A stretch of 42,821 nucleotides of DNA from Paracoccaceae bacterium (GCA_025458985.1 JALORM010000001.1:1-42821), one strand, 5' to 3'. Counted from the stretch's first letter, positions 20,692-29,878 are shown. Numbers and translations: made by a program. Notes: a model not told the origin generated them from the sequence alone.

Positions 20692-22679
20692 CGCGCCACC
20701 GCCTGCGGCCTCAGGCCGTACCGGCTCCGCTGCGCCCGATCGAATTGGCCACGCGCCATCTGTTCACCAACGATCACCTGCACCAGATCCTCGCCATTCG
20801 GACCCCGCTGGCGCTCCTCGCGCACAGGGGCCCCGGTGTAGTTGTTGATCTGCACCACGGTGCCGCCAGACCCCTGCGAGGCCACGCCAAGGCGCCCGCC
20901 GATGCGCGTCAGAGGAAGGATCGCCTCCGGGCCGGCCTCACCCATGAGGCCGGTGCCCCCCCGCATCGGGAACAGGGTGGGGCCGGTCACGACGCCGCCC
21001 ATGGCGAAGGGAACGATCCGGCCGCCATCGAAGGCATTCCCCATCGCGCTACCGATCAGCGGAATCGATCCGCCGGCGCCGAAGACCCGCGGGAACAGCC
21101 CGGCAAGGGCCTGAAACGCGTAGCTCTGCAGCGCCATGGTGGCCAGTTCCTGGGCAAGGTTCTTGACCACGTCGATCGCCTTGCCGCCGCCATCGAAGAT
21201 TGCCCCGAAGACGTCACCCAATGCGCCCTTGACCGTGCTTCCGACATCGCGCAGCAGGCTGCCTTGATCGGCGTACTCGTCGCCAAGCTTGGCCAGCGCG
21301 CGGTTGTAGGTGTCCGCATCCAGCGCGCCCGCGCGACGCAGCTCGCCAAGCCGCTCCTCCTCGATCGCCAGCTTCTCGGCCTCGGTCCGCGTATCGCGGT
21401 AGATGCGCTCGGCCTCCCGCATCATCTCGGCCATCGGGTCGCGGCCTCCGCCGGCGCCCCCGCCGCCCCCGCCGCCGCGGCGGCCGGTCCGGATGGGCGG
21501 TGCGGCCAGCAGCGACCCGAAGACGCGCGGCGCGAACACGCCCCCACCGAACTGCTGGCTGCGCACCGAATCCGGACCCGAGCTTTGCCCGGTACGGGCG
21601 AGCTCGGCGTTGTAAGCCCCGCCCGCGGCCGCCAGGTTCGACGCCAACCGCGCGGCCTCGTTTGCCGCCGTGCCGATCGGCGACGCGATGTCGGTCGCTG
21701 CGATGTTCGCCGCTTCAATCACCGCCTTGTTGAGGTTCGAGGCAAGGCCGTCCGTCGCCGCGTCGGCTTCTTCGATCGACCCGTAGGCTTCCAGAAGAAG
21801 GTCCCTGAGTTCGGTCGCCGCCGCGACCTGTTCGGCGGCCGTTCCGCTCGTCGCCTCTCGCACCCCCGCAATCGCGACGGCCAGAGCCTGCGACTGCTCT
21901 GCAGTGACGCCGTATTCCAACGAAACGTTTTGCAGGCCTTCCCGAATGTCCACGAGCGTTCGCAGTTGCGCGCGCAGCTGGCGTTCCTCATTGGCGAGCG
22001 CAATCTGCCTTTCTCGATCCCCTTGTGCCGAAGCGGCCGCATACTCAGCTTCGGCCTCTCGCAGTCGCTGCAGGATCCGCTCGCGCTCCGCCAGCTGTGA
22101 CGACAGCTGTGCCGAAGAAAACTCGTCCGTCGCAAAGCCGGTGGAGAGATTGTCGAGCGTATCCGTCACCGCGCGGAGTGCACGCGCCCGGGCGAGCTCT
22201 GCCTCGGCAACCTGCGCTGCGCGGACCTCGTCGGCCAGATCGCCGTATTTCTTGATCAGCTCGTCGATCGGCGACACGGCAAGCGCGGCCGCGCGGGAAT
22301 AGGCCTCCGTCGCCTCTCCCAAACTGTCGATCTGTTCCTTGGCACGTTCCGCCGCATCCTCGGTCTCGAAGAGACGGCCGGCCAGCGGTACCAGGACTGC
22401 GACGGCGGCGCCCACCACCGCGCCAAGCACGCCGAAGCCGCCCAGAAGCTGCGGCAGCTGCTGCGCAAGGGCTCGGGTGGCCGACGTGCCGCCGGCGACC
22501 TGCACCGCGAAGTCGCCGACCTGAAACGCAGCGTTCTGGATCTGCGGCGCCATGTTCCGCGCCGCCGTGCCGACCTGATTGAAGGCAGCAGGGCCCTGCC
22601 GGCCAAGGTCGGCGAACATCGCCTTGACCTGCCGGTCGCCCTCGGCCACCAGGCGGACGGAAACGCGCTTTTCAGTCAT
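20688..22679 (-). CDS. Tail tape measure protein
   Basis: 663 residues. N-terminal helix (RLVAEGDRQVKAMFADLGRQ), hydrophobic segments at about 75-100 (GVLGAVVGAAVAVLVPLAG), then a long coiled-coil region with many E, A, R and Q. A Gly/Ala region (about 395-410, RRGGGGGGGAGGG) and a second helical region follow, and the C-terminus has GGVVTGPTLFPMRGGTGLMG, a motif found at the end of many tape measures. The length suggests a tail of about 100 nm. ATGA overlap downstream; its start overlaps the stop of the frameshift product upstream. Confidence 0.88.
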   Translation of the reverse strand: MTEKRVSVRLVAEGDRQVKAMFADLGRQGPAAFNQVGTAARNMAPQIQNAAFQVGDFAVQVAGGTSATRALAQQLPQLLGGFGVLGAVVGAAVAVLVPLAGRLFETEDAAERAKEQIDSLGEATEAYSRAAALAVSPIDELIKKYGDLADEVRAAQVAEAELARARALRAVTDTLDNLSTGFATDEFSSAQLSSQLAERERILQRLREAEAEYAAASAQGDRERQIALANEERQLRAQLRTLVDIREGLQNVSLEYGVTAEQSQALAVAIAGVREATSGTAAEQVAAATELRDLLLEAYGSIEEADAATDGLASNLNKAVIEAANIAATDIASPIGTAANEAARLASNLAAAGGAYNAELARTGQSSGPDSVRSQQFGGGVFAPRVFGSLLAAPPIRTGRRGGGGGGGAGGGRDPMAEMMREAERIYRDTRTEAEKLAIEEERLGELRRAGALDADTYNRALAKLGDEYADQGSLLRDVGSTVKGALGDVFGAIFDGGGKAIDVVKNLAQELATMALQSYAFQALAGLFPRVFGAGGSIPLIGSAMGNAFDGGRIVPFAMGGVVTGPTLFPMRGGTGLMGEAGPEAILPLTRIGGRLGVASQGSGGTVVQINNYTGAPVREERQRGPNGEDLVQVIVGEQMARGQFDRAQRSRYGLRPQAVAR

Positions 22680-23366
22680 GCCGATCCGCCTCCTGTTGCT
22701 CGCGCAACTTGCTCACCATTGCCGCCTCGGCCGGCGGCAGGAACTCCGCCAGAACCCGCCCGTCGATCCCCATTGCCCGGCCCAAGGCCAGCGCGGCGGT
22801 CATGTCCCAGCCGATGACGTTGCCCATCGGACCCACACGCACCTGACCGTTTAGACTTTCGATCAGCGCCCAGACAGCCGCGCCTTCGCGGCTTTGCGGG
22901 GCATTTTCGACGTAGGGGCACGCCGCACAGGCTCCTTCGCAGCCCGCGCAGTAGCTCCGCCCGCCCCCGCCGAAGTGCCACTCGGCAAGGGCGACGATCC
23001 GTTTTTTTCCTGCACCACCTGCTGCCAGGCGAAGAGAACTTTCTCGTTAAAGGCCTCGAAGAAGCTCCGATGCAGGTCGAACAGCGCTGCGACCGCCTCT
23101 GGCGTCGGTGTCACGGCTGCCCCGTCCTCGCCCTCAACACCGCGCCAGTCGACGATCAGGCGCGAGGCAATGGCCCGGTTGAGTTCGAACAAGACCAGCA
23201 TGGCGTCCGGCGGCTCTGCGCGGCCGCCGTCCGCAGCCAGCGCCGCAAAGCGCGCGTCCGACCGCGCCGACAGCAGTACGGCCGTCGTCATCGGCTCGCA
23301 CAGCACCTCGACGCCATGGCCAAGGTCGTGCCACTCGGCCTCGCGGCCGATCTTCAGGCGGATCAT
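22672..23366 (-). CDS. Tail assembly chaperone fusion by programmed -1 frameshift (gpGT-like)
   Basis: The 0-frame chaperone gene contains AAAAAAC at 23007-23001, split as A AAA AAC. A -1 slip there enters a long open frame not otherwise started. It reads RIVALAEWHFGGGGRSYCAG, then CEGACAACPY (two CxxC pairs), GAAVWALIESLNGQVRVGPM and finally LREQQEADRHD, stopping at 22672, 8 bases into the tape measure gene. The fusion would be 231 residues (122 + 109). This copies the lambda G/GT scheme in which a minor share of ribosomes make the longer chaperone that recruits tape measure. Spacing and position fit. Confidence 0.82.
22863..23366 (-). CDS. Tail assembly chaperone, 0-frame product (gpG-like)
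   Basis: 167 residues starting MIRLKIGREAEWHDLGHGVE, helical after about residue 25 (LVLFELNRAIASRLIVDWRG), ending in a basic, low-complexity tail past the slip site. The tail frame is simply what the non-shifting ribosome reads. It sits between the tail tube and the tape measure as in lambda. Overlaps the tail tube stop as ATGA. Confidence 0.85.
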   Translation of the reverse strand: MIRLKIGREAEWHDLGHGVEVLCEPMTTAVLLSARSDARFAALAADGGRAEPPDAMLVLFELNRAIASRLIVDWRGVEGEDGAAVTPTPEAVAALFDLHRSFFEAFNEKVLFAWQQVVQEKNGSSPLPSGTSAGAGGATARAAKEPVRRAPTSKMPRKAAKARLSGR

Positions 23367-24307
23367 GCGTAGCTCGCGACGTCGTTGGTCAGGACGGCCG
23401 TGCACATGCGCGCCGGGCTCGTGTGCTTTGCCGCCTGCCAGGCGAACGTCGCGCGGATGCCGCCTGGCCCCTCGATCGGAATACGCGGCGTTGGAAGATA
23501 GACCGCATGGGCGGTGAAGACGAACTCCTCCCCGCCGGCAAGCGCATGGGTGAACACCAGTTCGCAAGGCTCGCCGTCGATGGCCTGATCGAGAAGCGTG
23601 GTGTTGGCGAACCGGACGGTGATTTCTCCGCTCAGCGCCGCCACGGTGGGATCCGCGCCGTCGATCCGGCCGTCCGACCGGATCGTCTCGATCCGGTCGA
23701 GGTTGTTGGAATAGGTGATGCTGGCCGACTCGACATTGCCAAGCGCCGACCCGTCGCGCGCGATCGACCCGTTGAAATGGCCGAAGCGAACCAGGTTGTA
23801 GGCGGAGGCAAGCGTCCCGCTCTGGGCGCTCGCGGATTTGGTTCTGCCTTGGGCCACCAGTCCGACCGTCATGGTCAGCAGGCCCGCCCGCTGCATCGTC
23901 CAGCTCAGCGTGTCGACGACACAGCCCGTGAACATCTCCGACATGGGAACGCCGGGCAGCCATTTCTCGATCGACAGGCTGGGCAGCGTTGCCGCGCCAG
24001 ACCGGAACTCGTGGTCATAGGGGCCGGCGCCGGTCGTGACGGGCGCACCGAACGCGCCCCGCAGCCAGACGCCAAGGTTCTCGGCATCGACCGGCACGAT
24101 CACGTTGCCGTCGGCGGTGATGGCATCGCGCGTCGGCGCGACCGGGTCGCGGCCGTTGCCAAGAAGATCGTTCGCCAGAAGCGGTTGCTCCTGCCCGAGC
24201 GTCGTCGACGCAAAGGGCATGGACCGGAACCCGCTGGCGGGCGCAGTTCCGTAGGTGGACTCGAACGCCACGGCCAGCCGGGCGTTGGCGCCTTGTTCGC
24301 GGGCCAT
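23363..24307 (-). CDS. Tail tube protein (gpV-like)
   Basis: 314 residues starting MAREQGANARLAVAFESTYG (GTAPASGFRSMPFA), the opening of phage tail tube proteins of the Phage_tube_2 type. Mid-protein strands (TVGLVAQGRTKSASAQSGTL, NGSIARDGSALGNVESASI) and an end domain (IEGPGGIRATFAWQAAKHTS) fit a tube fold with an extra decorating domain. AAGGAT precedes the ATG. It polymerises as stacked hexamers around the tape measure. Confidence 0.85.
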   Translation of the reverse strand: MAREQGANARLAVAFESTYGTAPASGFRSMPFASTTLGQEQPLLANDLLGNGRDPVAPTRDAITADGNVIVPVDAENLGVWLRGAFGAPVTTGAGPYDHEFRSGAATLPSLSIEKWLPGVPMSEMFTGCVVDTLSWTMQRAGLLTMTVGLVAQGRTKSASAQSGTLASAYNLVRFGHFNGSIARDGSALGNVESASITYSNNLDRIETIRSDGRIDGADPTVAALSGEITVRFANTTLLDQAIDGEPCELVFTHALAGGEEFVFTAHAVYLPTPRIPIEGPGGIRATFAWQAAKHTSPARMCTAVLTNDVASYA

Positions 24308-24322
24308 CGCAAGATCCTTTCG

Positions 24323-24751
24323 TCAGGTAAGCGGGTTTGAAGTCTCGTAGGTCAGAAGGACGCCGATGGTGGCGGCCTTGATCTCTTCGCCACCATCGAC
24401 CGGCAGCTCGACGGGCGCTGGCGCCTCGGGCTCGACCCAGTCGCACAGGCCACCAAGCGTGCGGTCCGCCGCCAGCGCCGTCCCGATCGCCACTTTCAGG
24501 GCGTCGAACAGCTCGTCACGGCAAGAACCCTCGACGACAATGTCGACCTCGGCGCGATGCTCGTAGATGTAGGTCAGCGGCGACAGCAGAAACTCCGGCT
24601 CTCCGGGGTCACCATCGCGCAGGATCACCAGGCCGCCGCGTGGCAGCACGGCCGGAAGCACTCCGTTTCGCTCGTAGTCAGCGCCGGCGGGAAGCCCGGC
24701 CGCAATCGCCGCCCCAAGCGCGGCCAGGACGGATTCCGATTTGCTTGGCAT
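24323..24751 (-). CDS. Tail terminator or completion protein (gpU-like)
   Basis: 142 residues starting MPSKSESVLAALGAAIAAGL with the core LVILRDGDPGEPEFLLSPLT and YIYEHRAEVDIVVEG, like minor tail U-type proteins. It lies directly upstream of the tail tube gene as lambda U does. GAGGGA before the ATG. It caps the tail when it has reached full length. Confidence 0.75.
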   Translation of the reverse strand: MPSKSESVLAALGAAIAAGLPAGADYERNGVLPAVLPRGGLVILRDGDPGEPEFLLSPLTYIYEHRAEVDIVVEGSCRDELFDALKVAIGTALAADRTLGGLCDWVEPEAPAPVELPVDGGEEIKAATIGVLLTYETSNPLT

Positions 24752-24753
24752 TG

Positions 24754-25389
24754 CTATCCCTCGTCGCGCCAGCCGGCCACGATCAGGCCGGAAATTCCTG
24801 CCGCGCCGCGCGCGGTTGCAGCGTCCAGCGAAAGCTTCTTGGGTAAGCGCACCTGCCGCACCAGCACGAAGATCGGCACGGTTCGGTTGCGGAACGCGCG
24901 CGGCGCGCGGGGCCCGAACTGTCCGCGGCGCAGGCTGCCACCCTCGATCCGCCGGTTGCCATCGTCCACAAGCAGCGCGCTGCGCCCCTTGCGATAGACG
25001 AAGCGCAGGCGGCGGCCCGTCCTATTCTCCCATTGGCCAGGCGTGATCCGCCCGCGCCCTCCCCGGCCGGCCGCAGCGGTCGGTATGGCAAGCCAGAACC
25101 CGTTGCTGGACCGGATCAGCGCTCCCCTGTCGAATGCGCCGATGATCTTCGGCGCCTTGGTCCAGATCAGGGCGGCGGCTTTCATCGATGGCTCGCCGGC
25201 GGGATAGACACGCTGCCGCACGCTATTGGCAAGCCGCGCGCCAAGTCCAGCGCCACGGACCTGATCCCTCCAGGCCCGTTGCACAGCCCGGCCAGCGGAA
25301 GTCATGGCTCGGGTGACCGCGATCTCGCCGCGCAGCGTCTCCGCGGCCATGTCTGCCTTCAGGTTCTCCCGCACCTCAAGTCGAAACAT
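24754..25389 (-). CDS. Tail completion protein (gpZ-like, DUF6441)
   Basis: 211 residues starting MFRLEVRENLKADMAAETLR. Helical N-terminus, then a basic RRLRFVYRKGRSALLVDD and RGQFGPRAPRAFRNRTVPIF region. I recognise the DUF6441 type, common in Rhodobacteraceae prophages. In place and length it matches lambda Z (192 aa). Starts by TGATG overlap. Confidence 0.75.
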   Translation of the reverse strand: MFRLEVRENLKADMAAETLRGEIAVTRAMTSAGRAVQRAWRDQVRGAGLGARLANSVRQRVYPAGEPSMKAAALIWTKAPKIIGAFDRGALIRSSNGFWLAIPTAAAGRGGRGRITPGQWENRTGRRLRFVYRKGRSALLVDDGNRRIEGGSLRRGQFGPRAPRAFRNRTVPIFVLVRQVRLPKKLSLDAATARGAAGISGLIVAGWRDEG

Positions 25390-25700
25390 CAGGCCCGCCG
25401 CGCCTCTGCCGCCCAGACCAGCCTTTCCCGATCTCGAACGGGCGCACCGGCGACGCGAAAGACCTCGGCGTCGATGACGAACTGATCGCCCTCGGCGAGA
25501 ATCGGCACATCGGAAACCCGGACGTCGATCAGAAGCGTCTCCGACCGGAAGCGTCCGGCATTGAACTCGCTCACGACATCGGGCCTTCGGAGGATGATCG
25601 ACACCTCCGCAGAAGAACCGTCGCCGCGATGCAGGGTCGCGGCGACGGCCAGATTCGGGTCTGCGAACAGCGCATTGATCGCCGCCGCAAATGCGGTCAT
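25389..25700 (-). CDS. Head-tail joining protein (gpFII-like)
   Basis: 103 residues starting MTAFAAAINALFADPNLAVA, with VIDAEVFRVAGAPVRDRERL near the end, the shape of small head-tail connector proteins (FII type). Lies between the decoration and Z-like genes and is joined to both by TGATG overlaps. It would fill the gap between portal and tail. Confidence 0.7.
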   Translation of the reverse strand: MTAFAAAINALFADPNLAVAATLHRGDGSSAEVSIILRRPDVVSEFNAGRFRSETLLIDVRVSDVPILAEGDQFVIDAEVFRVAGAPVRDRERLVWAAEARRA

Positions 25701-26041
25701 CAGTTGACCCCGGCACCGTTGAGACGCACCCGGCCGATCGTGTCGCCAGCACCGCCAGCGACGGCAGCGACCGCCAGGCCGATCAGCTTGTTGGTCGACG
25801 CCACGTTGGTCGCGCGGTTGTTGGCCGCGTCCCAGTAGATCAGGGCGCCGACAGTCCACGCCTGCGACGGCGCCTTGGTGATGTCGACCACGCCGGTAGT
25901 CTGGATCTCGACGCTGGCGCCGGAAAGCGCCGTGGTCAGCGCGACGCCGAACAGACTGCCGATCAGGACGCCGGCACCGGCATTCACGTTCGCGGGGGCA
26001 GCGACGGTGATCGCATCCCCGGGTTGTACGAAGTTCTTCAT
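25700..26041 (-). CDS. Capsid decoration/cement protein (DUF2190-like)
   Basis: 113 residues starting MKNFVQPGDAITVAAPANVN, a clear DUF2190 opening, with the internal GVALTTALSGASVEIQTTGV and end RVRLNGAGVN. These proteins bind the outside of the capsid at 3-fold or other sites and strengthen the head. GGAGG before the ATG. It follows the capsid gene as lambda D follows C/Nu3. Confidence 0.88.
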   Translation of the reverse strand: MKNFVQPGDAITVAAPANVNAGAGVLIGSLFGVALTTALSGASVEIQTTGVVDITKAPSQAWTVGALIYWDAANNRATNVASTNKLIGLAVAAVAGGAGDTIGRVRLNGAGVN

Positions 26042-26117
26042 CGGTATCCCTCCTTCGGGAATCTGGGGGTTGGCTCCGGCGATCGCGCCGCCGGAGCGTT
26101 AGCCTTGCGGGCCCGGG

Positions 26118-28157
26118 TCAGGCGCCGGCGTTCTTGTAGCCGCCGCGGTAGTCGACCGCAGCGACGCCAAAGTCGCGCTCGATGCTGTAGCGGATGCCCT
26201 GCGTCCCGAAGGGCTCTTCCATGCGCACACGCGGACCCTGATCACCCTGAAGGAAGCCGTGCACGAACAGCGACTGCACGTCCGGCGAAGGCAGAAGGTA
26301 CCAGGCGTTGCCGGTGATCTTCGGCGTCGAGATCGGCGTCAGGCGGCCCGAGAACGGGTTGACCTTCACCGTCTCGTTCGCGGTGATCGCGACGGTCAGC
26401 TGATCCGCTTCGAGCTCCTTGTCCGGGCCGGTAAGCAGGATCGCCGGCGCAAGGCCGAGGTCAGAGTTGTCGACGCTCTTGTGCTTGCGGATGGCGGCGC
26501 GCCCCAGACCCACCGCGGCGGTCGTGATCGCCGCGGCCGTGCCCGCCTTCGACCCGTCGGTGATGTTGAACACCTGACGCGTGGTCGAAGCCAGCGTGGG
26601 CCCGTCGGCGTTGGCGCCGGAAAGCATCATCGCGAAGAAGACCGCCTCCTCCGTCCGCGCGACGGCCATTCCGGCGTCGCGGATGACGTCCTCGATCGCG
26701 CCCAGGTCGTCGTTGATCATCATCTGGCGGGTGACCGCCAGCGCGATCGCGTAGGCCTTGAGGACGGCCGTCTCCTTCGACTCTCCGAACGTGCCGAACT
26801 GGATTTCCCCGGCCTCGTTGACCTCGCGCAGCAGCGGGAAGTCGCCGGCCCGGGTCATCGGGTGCGGGCGGAAGTCGGTGAAGTCGCGGCGGCGCGAGAT
26901 CTGCGGATAGACCACGGGGGCGTCCGCATAGCGGTCCAGAAGGCGCTTGTTGAGCGCGCTCTCGAAGATGGCCGGGAAGTCCGACGTCGTATGGAACGCC
27001 ATCGTGATGGCGTCAAGACGGTCAGCCGCCGTCCGAGTCGGGCCGCGGTAACCCGTGCAGGCAACCGCCATGTCGAGGATTGACGACTGCATGTATTGCC
27101 GCCCGGCCTCGTGGTCCGGATCCTTCCGCCCGAGCTGCGCGACCAGCGCGGACGTCATCCCGGCGCGCAGCGTCTCGCGCTCGTCGCGGGTGATCTTGGC
27201 GGTCTCGCGACCCGCCCGGGGCAGATCGTCCCCGGCAGCCGGCGACGCCTGCCACTTCGCCGTGATCTGATCCAGAACGGCGTCGAACGAAGACCCTCCG
27301 TCGATCAGCTTCGTCACCTCGGCGGACGGAATACCCGCCCTGTCCGCGATCGTGTGAAGGCGCGAAGCTTGCGCCGCGGTCATCAGGACGTCGCTGGAGG
27401 CAGCAGCCGCAGCGACTGCCGCGGGCTGTTCGGCGACAGGGGTTGCTGCGGGTTTCGCCTCCGCAGCCGGCGTGGACTTCTCAGCCATCGAAGGCTCCTT
27501 CCTCTGCTTGCCGGGCACTCCGGCGACCATGGCCAGAACGGCCTCCCTCCCCGGCACCCCGCCGGGACGATTCGATGCCGCGCGAAGGTTGCTCGGCGCG
27601 TTGGAATAGATGCGGTAGTCGAAGGATGCGGCGGCCTGCGACTCGGCTTCTTCGCGCTCATCCGCGAAGCCGAGTTCGATTGCCTTTTCCCCATCCATGA
27701 CGGTTTCCGCGCGCATGATCTCGCGGGCAAGCGCCCGGGTCATGCCGCTGCGGTCCGCGTAGATCTCGGCGTAGGCGTCGCCGACCACCGACAGGATTTC
27801 CGCGACCTTGAGGTGGTCGGCTTCCGTGCCGCGGCCGTCGATCAGCCATTGCGCGGGATCGTGAACCAGCATCCAGGCGCCAAGCCGCATCCGAATGGTG
27901 TCGCCCGCCATCGCGATCAGGCTCGCCGCGCTGGCCGCGACGCCATCCACCACGACCGTCACGCGCCCGGGATAGTCCTTCAGCATGGTGTAGATGGCCT
28001 GGCCCTCGGTCGCGATGCCGCCGCCGGAATTGATGCGGACCGTCAGGTCGCCGGTCATCGCCGCAAGCTGATCGCGGACTTGCTTGGCCGTGAAATAGTC
28101 CTCGTCCCAGAACGAGGCACCAACCGTGCCGTAGAGGTGGATCTCGTTATCGGCCAT
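26118..28157 (-). CDS. ClpP-like prohead protease fused to major capsid protein
   Basis: 679 residues in one frame. Residues 1-200 are an S14/ClpP-like maturation protease (SGGGIATEGQAIY; nucleophile Ser in VAASAASLIAMAG at about 86; His in MLVHDP at about 111). Residues 220-290 are an Ala/Pro/Glu-rich scaffold-like delta region. Residues about 300-679 are an HK97-fold capsid (ending VAAVDYRGGYKNAGA). The protease would remove the scaffold and itself after assembly. The fusion is known in related phages. An internal start at 27488 may make the capsid part separately. GGAGG precedes the ATG at 28157; it overlaps the portal gene by 11 bases. Confidence 0.93.
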   Translation of the reverse strand: MADNEIHLYGTVGASFWDEDYFTAKQVRDQLAAMTGDLTVRINSGGGIATEGQAIYTMLKDYPGRVTVVVDGVAASAASLIAMAGDTIRMRLGAWMLVHDPAQWLIDGRGTEADHLKVAEILSVVGDAYAEIYADRSGMTRALAREIMRAETVMDGEKAIELGFADEREEAESQAAASFDYRIYSNAPSNLRAASNRPGGVPGREAVLAMVAGVPGKQRKEPSMAEKSTPAAEAKPAATPVAEQPAAVAAAAASSDVLMTAAQASRLHTIADRAGIPSAEVTKLIDGGSSFDAVLDQITAKWQASPAAGDDLPRAGRETAKITRDERETLRAGMTSALVAQLGRKDPDHEAGRQYMQSSILDMAVACTGYRGPTRTAADRLDAITMAFHTTSDFPAIFESALNKRLLDRYADAPVVYPQISRRRDFTDFRPHPMTRAGDFPLLREVNEAGEIQFGTFGESKETAVLKAYAIALAVTRQMMINDDLGAIEDVIRDAGMAVARTEEAVFFAMMLSGANADGPTLASTTRQVFNITDGSKAGTAAAITTAAVGLGRAAIRKHKSVDNSDLGLAPAILLTGPDKELEADQLTVAITANETVKVNPFSGRLTPISTPKITGNAWYLLPSPDVQSLFVHGFLQGDQGPRVRMEEPFGTQGIRYSIERDFGVAAVDYRGGYKNAGA
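27486..27500 (-). promoter_or_regulatory. Internal Shine-Dalgarno and start inside the protease-capsid gene
   Basis: On the minus strand AAGGAG (27500-27495, within AGAGGAAGGAG) stands 6 bases before an in-frame ATG at 27488. The product would start MAEKSTPAAEAK and contain the delta region plus capsid (456 residues). The site lies exactly at the domain border, like the internal start of lambda Nu3 in gene C. Confidence 0.65.
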
Positions 28158-29667
28158 CGTTCGGCCCTCCGCTCTGATCGTTTTCGTCGTTCTCGTCGAC
28201 ATCCGGCACCCGCCCTGGAACGCCGCCCGATTTGGGGACCACCGCGTCCGTGTCGAAGACAAGCCCTGCCTCCAAGGCCGCCGCGCGCTCCTCGGCAATC
28301 TCTGCCTCGATCTCTTCCGGATCGTAGCCAAGCGCGCGCACCTGCATTCGCCGGCTGGCAAAGCCAGCGCGCACGGCGTCCCGCATTGCGGCGACCTCTC
28401 TCGTCGGATCGACCATGATCACAGCCGGCGGCGTCCAGTCGATCGACGTCCCGGCGGGCAAGAGCCGTCCCATCTGCAGCTCGGCCGCTTCCAGGAACCA
28501 CTCCGCCAATGGCTGCAGCAGCTGCGGCACCACCATCAGCCATTGCCAGCTTGAGACATTGCGGTTCATTTCCATCCGGCCCATCCGGGCGGACGAGAAA
28601 TTGACCTGGCTCAGGTCCCCGACCAGGGCCTCGTAGGTGATTCCAAGGCCCGCGGCCACGCTGCGCAAGATGACGGCCGTGAACTGATCGAATCCATCGA
28701 CACCGGGCGGCGTAGGAAACTCGATGCTTTCACCAGGGCTCAGCCGCTGCAGCCGGCCCGGAACGATGGAACCCAGGGGATCCCTCTTCTCCGCATCGGC
28801 CGCCGTCTGCGGCATCCCGACCGAGTCGGTGTCCGTCACGAACCCCGCAAAGCACGCGGCGATCTTCTGGCGCATCAGATGGGCGTCTTGACCATCTGCC
28901 AGGTCCTGCAGGTTCATGGCCACAGGCGCGAACCAGGTGACGCCCCGCATCTGGCCCGGGCGATCCTGCCGATAGACGTGCAGCACTTCGGAAGCCGGAA
29001 CCCGGCGCGACATCAATCCCCGAAGCGGCCGGAAGGTCGAACCGGGATGCTCGTCGAACAGCCAGTACGCGGCGCGCCGACCGATCGCGTCGAATTCGAT
29101 TCCCTCGCGAATGTAGCCTCCGTTCGCCAGCGTTCCCTCGCGGCTGGTGTCGATGAAGTCGGCCTCGATCACCTGCACCTGAAACGGCAGCGGCAGCCCG
29201 TCGGTGCGGCGCCGCCGGCGGCGGCGCACCAGCACCTCGCCTGCGTCAACCACCGCATTCACGACAAGGCGCTGCAGCCCGTAGAGATTGGAACGCCCAT
29301 CCGCATCGATTGCGGTGGTGTCCAGATGCGCCAGGGCCAGCGCGCGCAGCTGCCTTTCGATCGTGACCTGCGGCGCCTTGACCTTCGGAATGATCCCGTC
29401 GCCGATCACGTTGTTGGCGATGACCATCTGCCCGCGCAGGGCAAGCGGCGTGTTTCGCACCATGTCGCGCGCAATGAAGCGCAGGCGGTCGCGCCTCTGG
29501 CTGGCGCCATCGGCATCGGCGCCAGAAGCGCGCCAGGAAGAGGCCCGCTGCGTTTTTGTGCCGGCCGCGTAGTGAGCCTCGACCACGCGAAGCGCCGCGC
29601 GGGCGCGGGCCCGCCGCAGTGCGGCCTCTGGCGCGGCGATCCCGATAAGGCGGTCCAGCACGTTCAT
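28147..29667 (-). CDS. Portal protein (lambda gpB family)
   Basis: 506 residues starting MNVLDRLIGIAAPEAALRRA, with the lambda-type portal core (ARDMVRNTPLALRGQMVIAN, VIEADFIDTSREGTLANGGY, EVLHVYRQDRPGQMRGVTWF, DLSQVNFSSARMGRMEMNRN). Twelve copies form the ring for DNA packaging and exit. It lies between gpW and the protease-capsid gene as in lambda; its last residues overlap the latter's start. Confidence 0.94.
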   Translation of the reverse strand: MNVLDRLIGIAAPEAALRRARARAALRVVEAHYAAGTKTQRASSWRASGADADGASQRRDRLRFIARDMVRNTPLALRGQMVIANNVIGDGIIPKVKAPQVTIERQLRALALAHLDTTAIDADGRSNLYGLQRLVVNAVVDAGEVLVRRRRRRRTDGLPLPFQVQVIEADFIDTSREGTLANGGYIREGIEFDAIGRRAAYWLFDEHPGSTFRPLRGLMSRRVPASEVLHVYRQDRPGQMRGVTWFAPVAMNLQDLADGQDAHLMRQKIAACFAGFVTDTDSVGMPQTAADAEKRDPLGSIVPGRLQRLSPGESIEFPTPPGVDGFDQFTAVILRSVAAGLGITYEALVGDLSQVNFSSARMGRMEMNRNVSSWQWLMVVPQLLQPLAEWFLEAAELQMGRLLPAGTSIDWTPPAVIMVDPTREVAAMRDAVRAGFASRRMQVRALGYDPEEIEAEIAEERAAALEAGLVFDTDAVVPKSGGVPGRVPDVDENDENDQSGGPNDGR

Positions 29668-29671
29668 GTGA

Positions 29672-29878
29672 TCAGACCCCGCGATCGAAGACCGGGTTGA
29701 CGTGCCGCGTCACGAGGCTACCAGCCTGGGCGGCAAGCCCCTTGGCCACCGTGTTCCGGGCCGAGATCAGCTCGGCCATGGAGCGATAGGTCAGGCGCTT
29801 GCCATCGTACTCGGCGGACAGGACGCCCGAGGCGATCGCGGCGTCGAGCGCATCGAGTTGCGCCTGCGTGTAGCTCAT
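29672..29878 (-). CDS. Head-tail joining protein (gpW-like)
   Basis: A 68-residue protein starting MSYTQAQLDALDAAIASGVL, then EYDGKRLTYRSMAELISARN, the form of gpW (helix, two strands, helix). Placed between TerL and portal exactly as lambda W. It closes the head after packaging and accepts the tail. Starts by ATGA overlap with TerL's stop. Confidence 0.85.
   Translation of the reverse strand: MSYTQAQLDALDAAIASGVLSAEYDGKRLTYRSMAELISARNTVAKGLAAQAGSLVTRHVNPVFDRGV

Noticed and set aside
22676..22981. Arg/Gly-rich minus-strand ORF between chaperone and tape measure
   Set aside because: It is the third frame; the -1 frame reached by slippage is the one with sensible protein.
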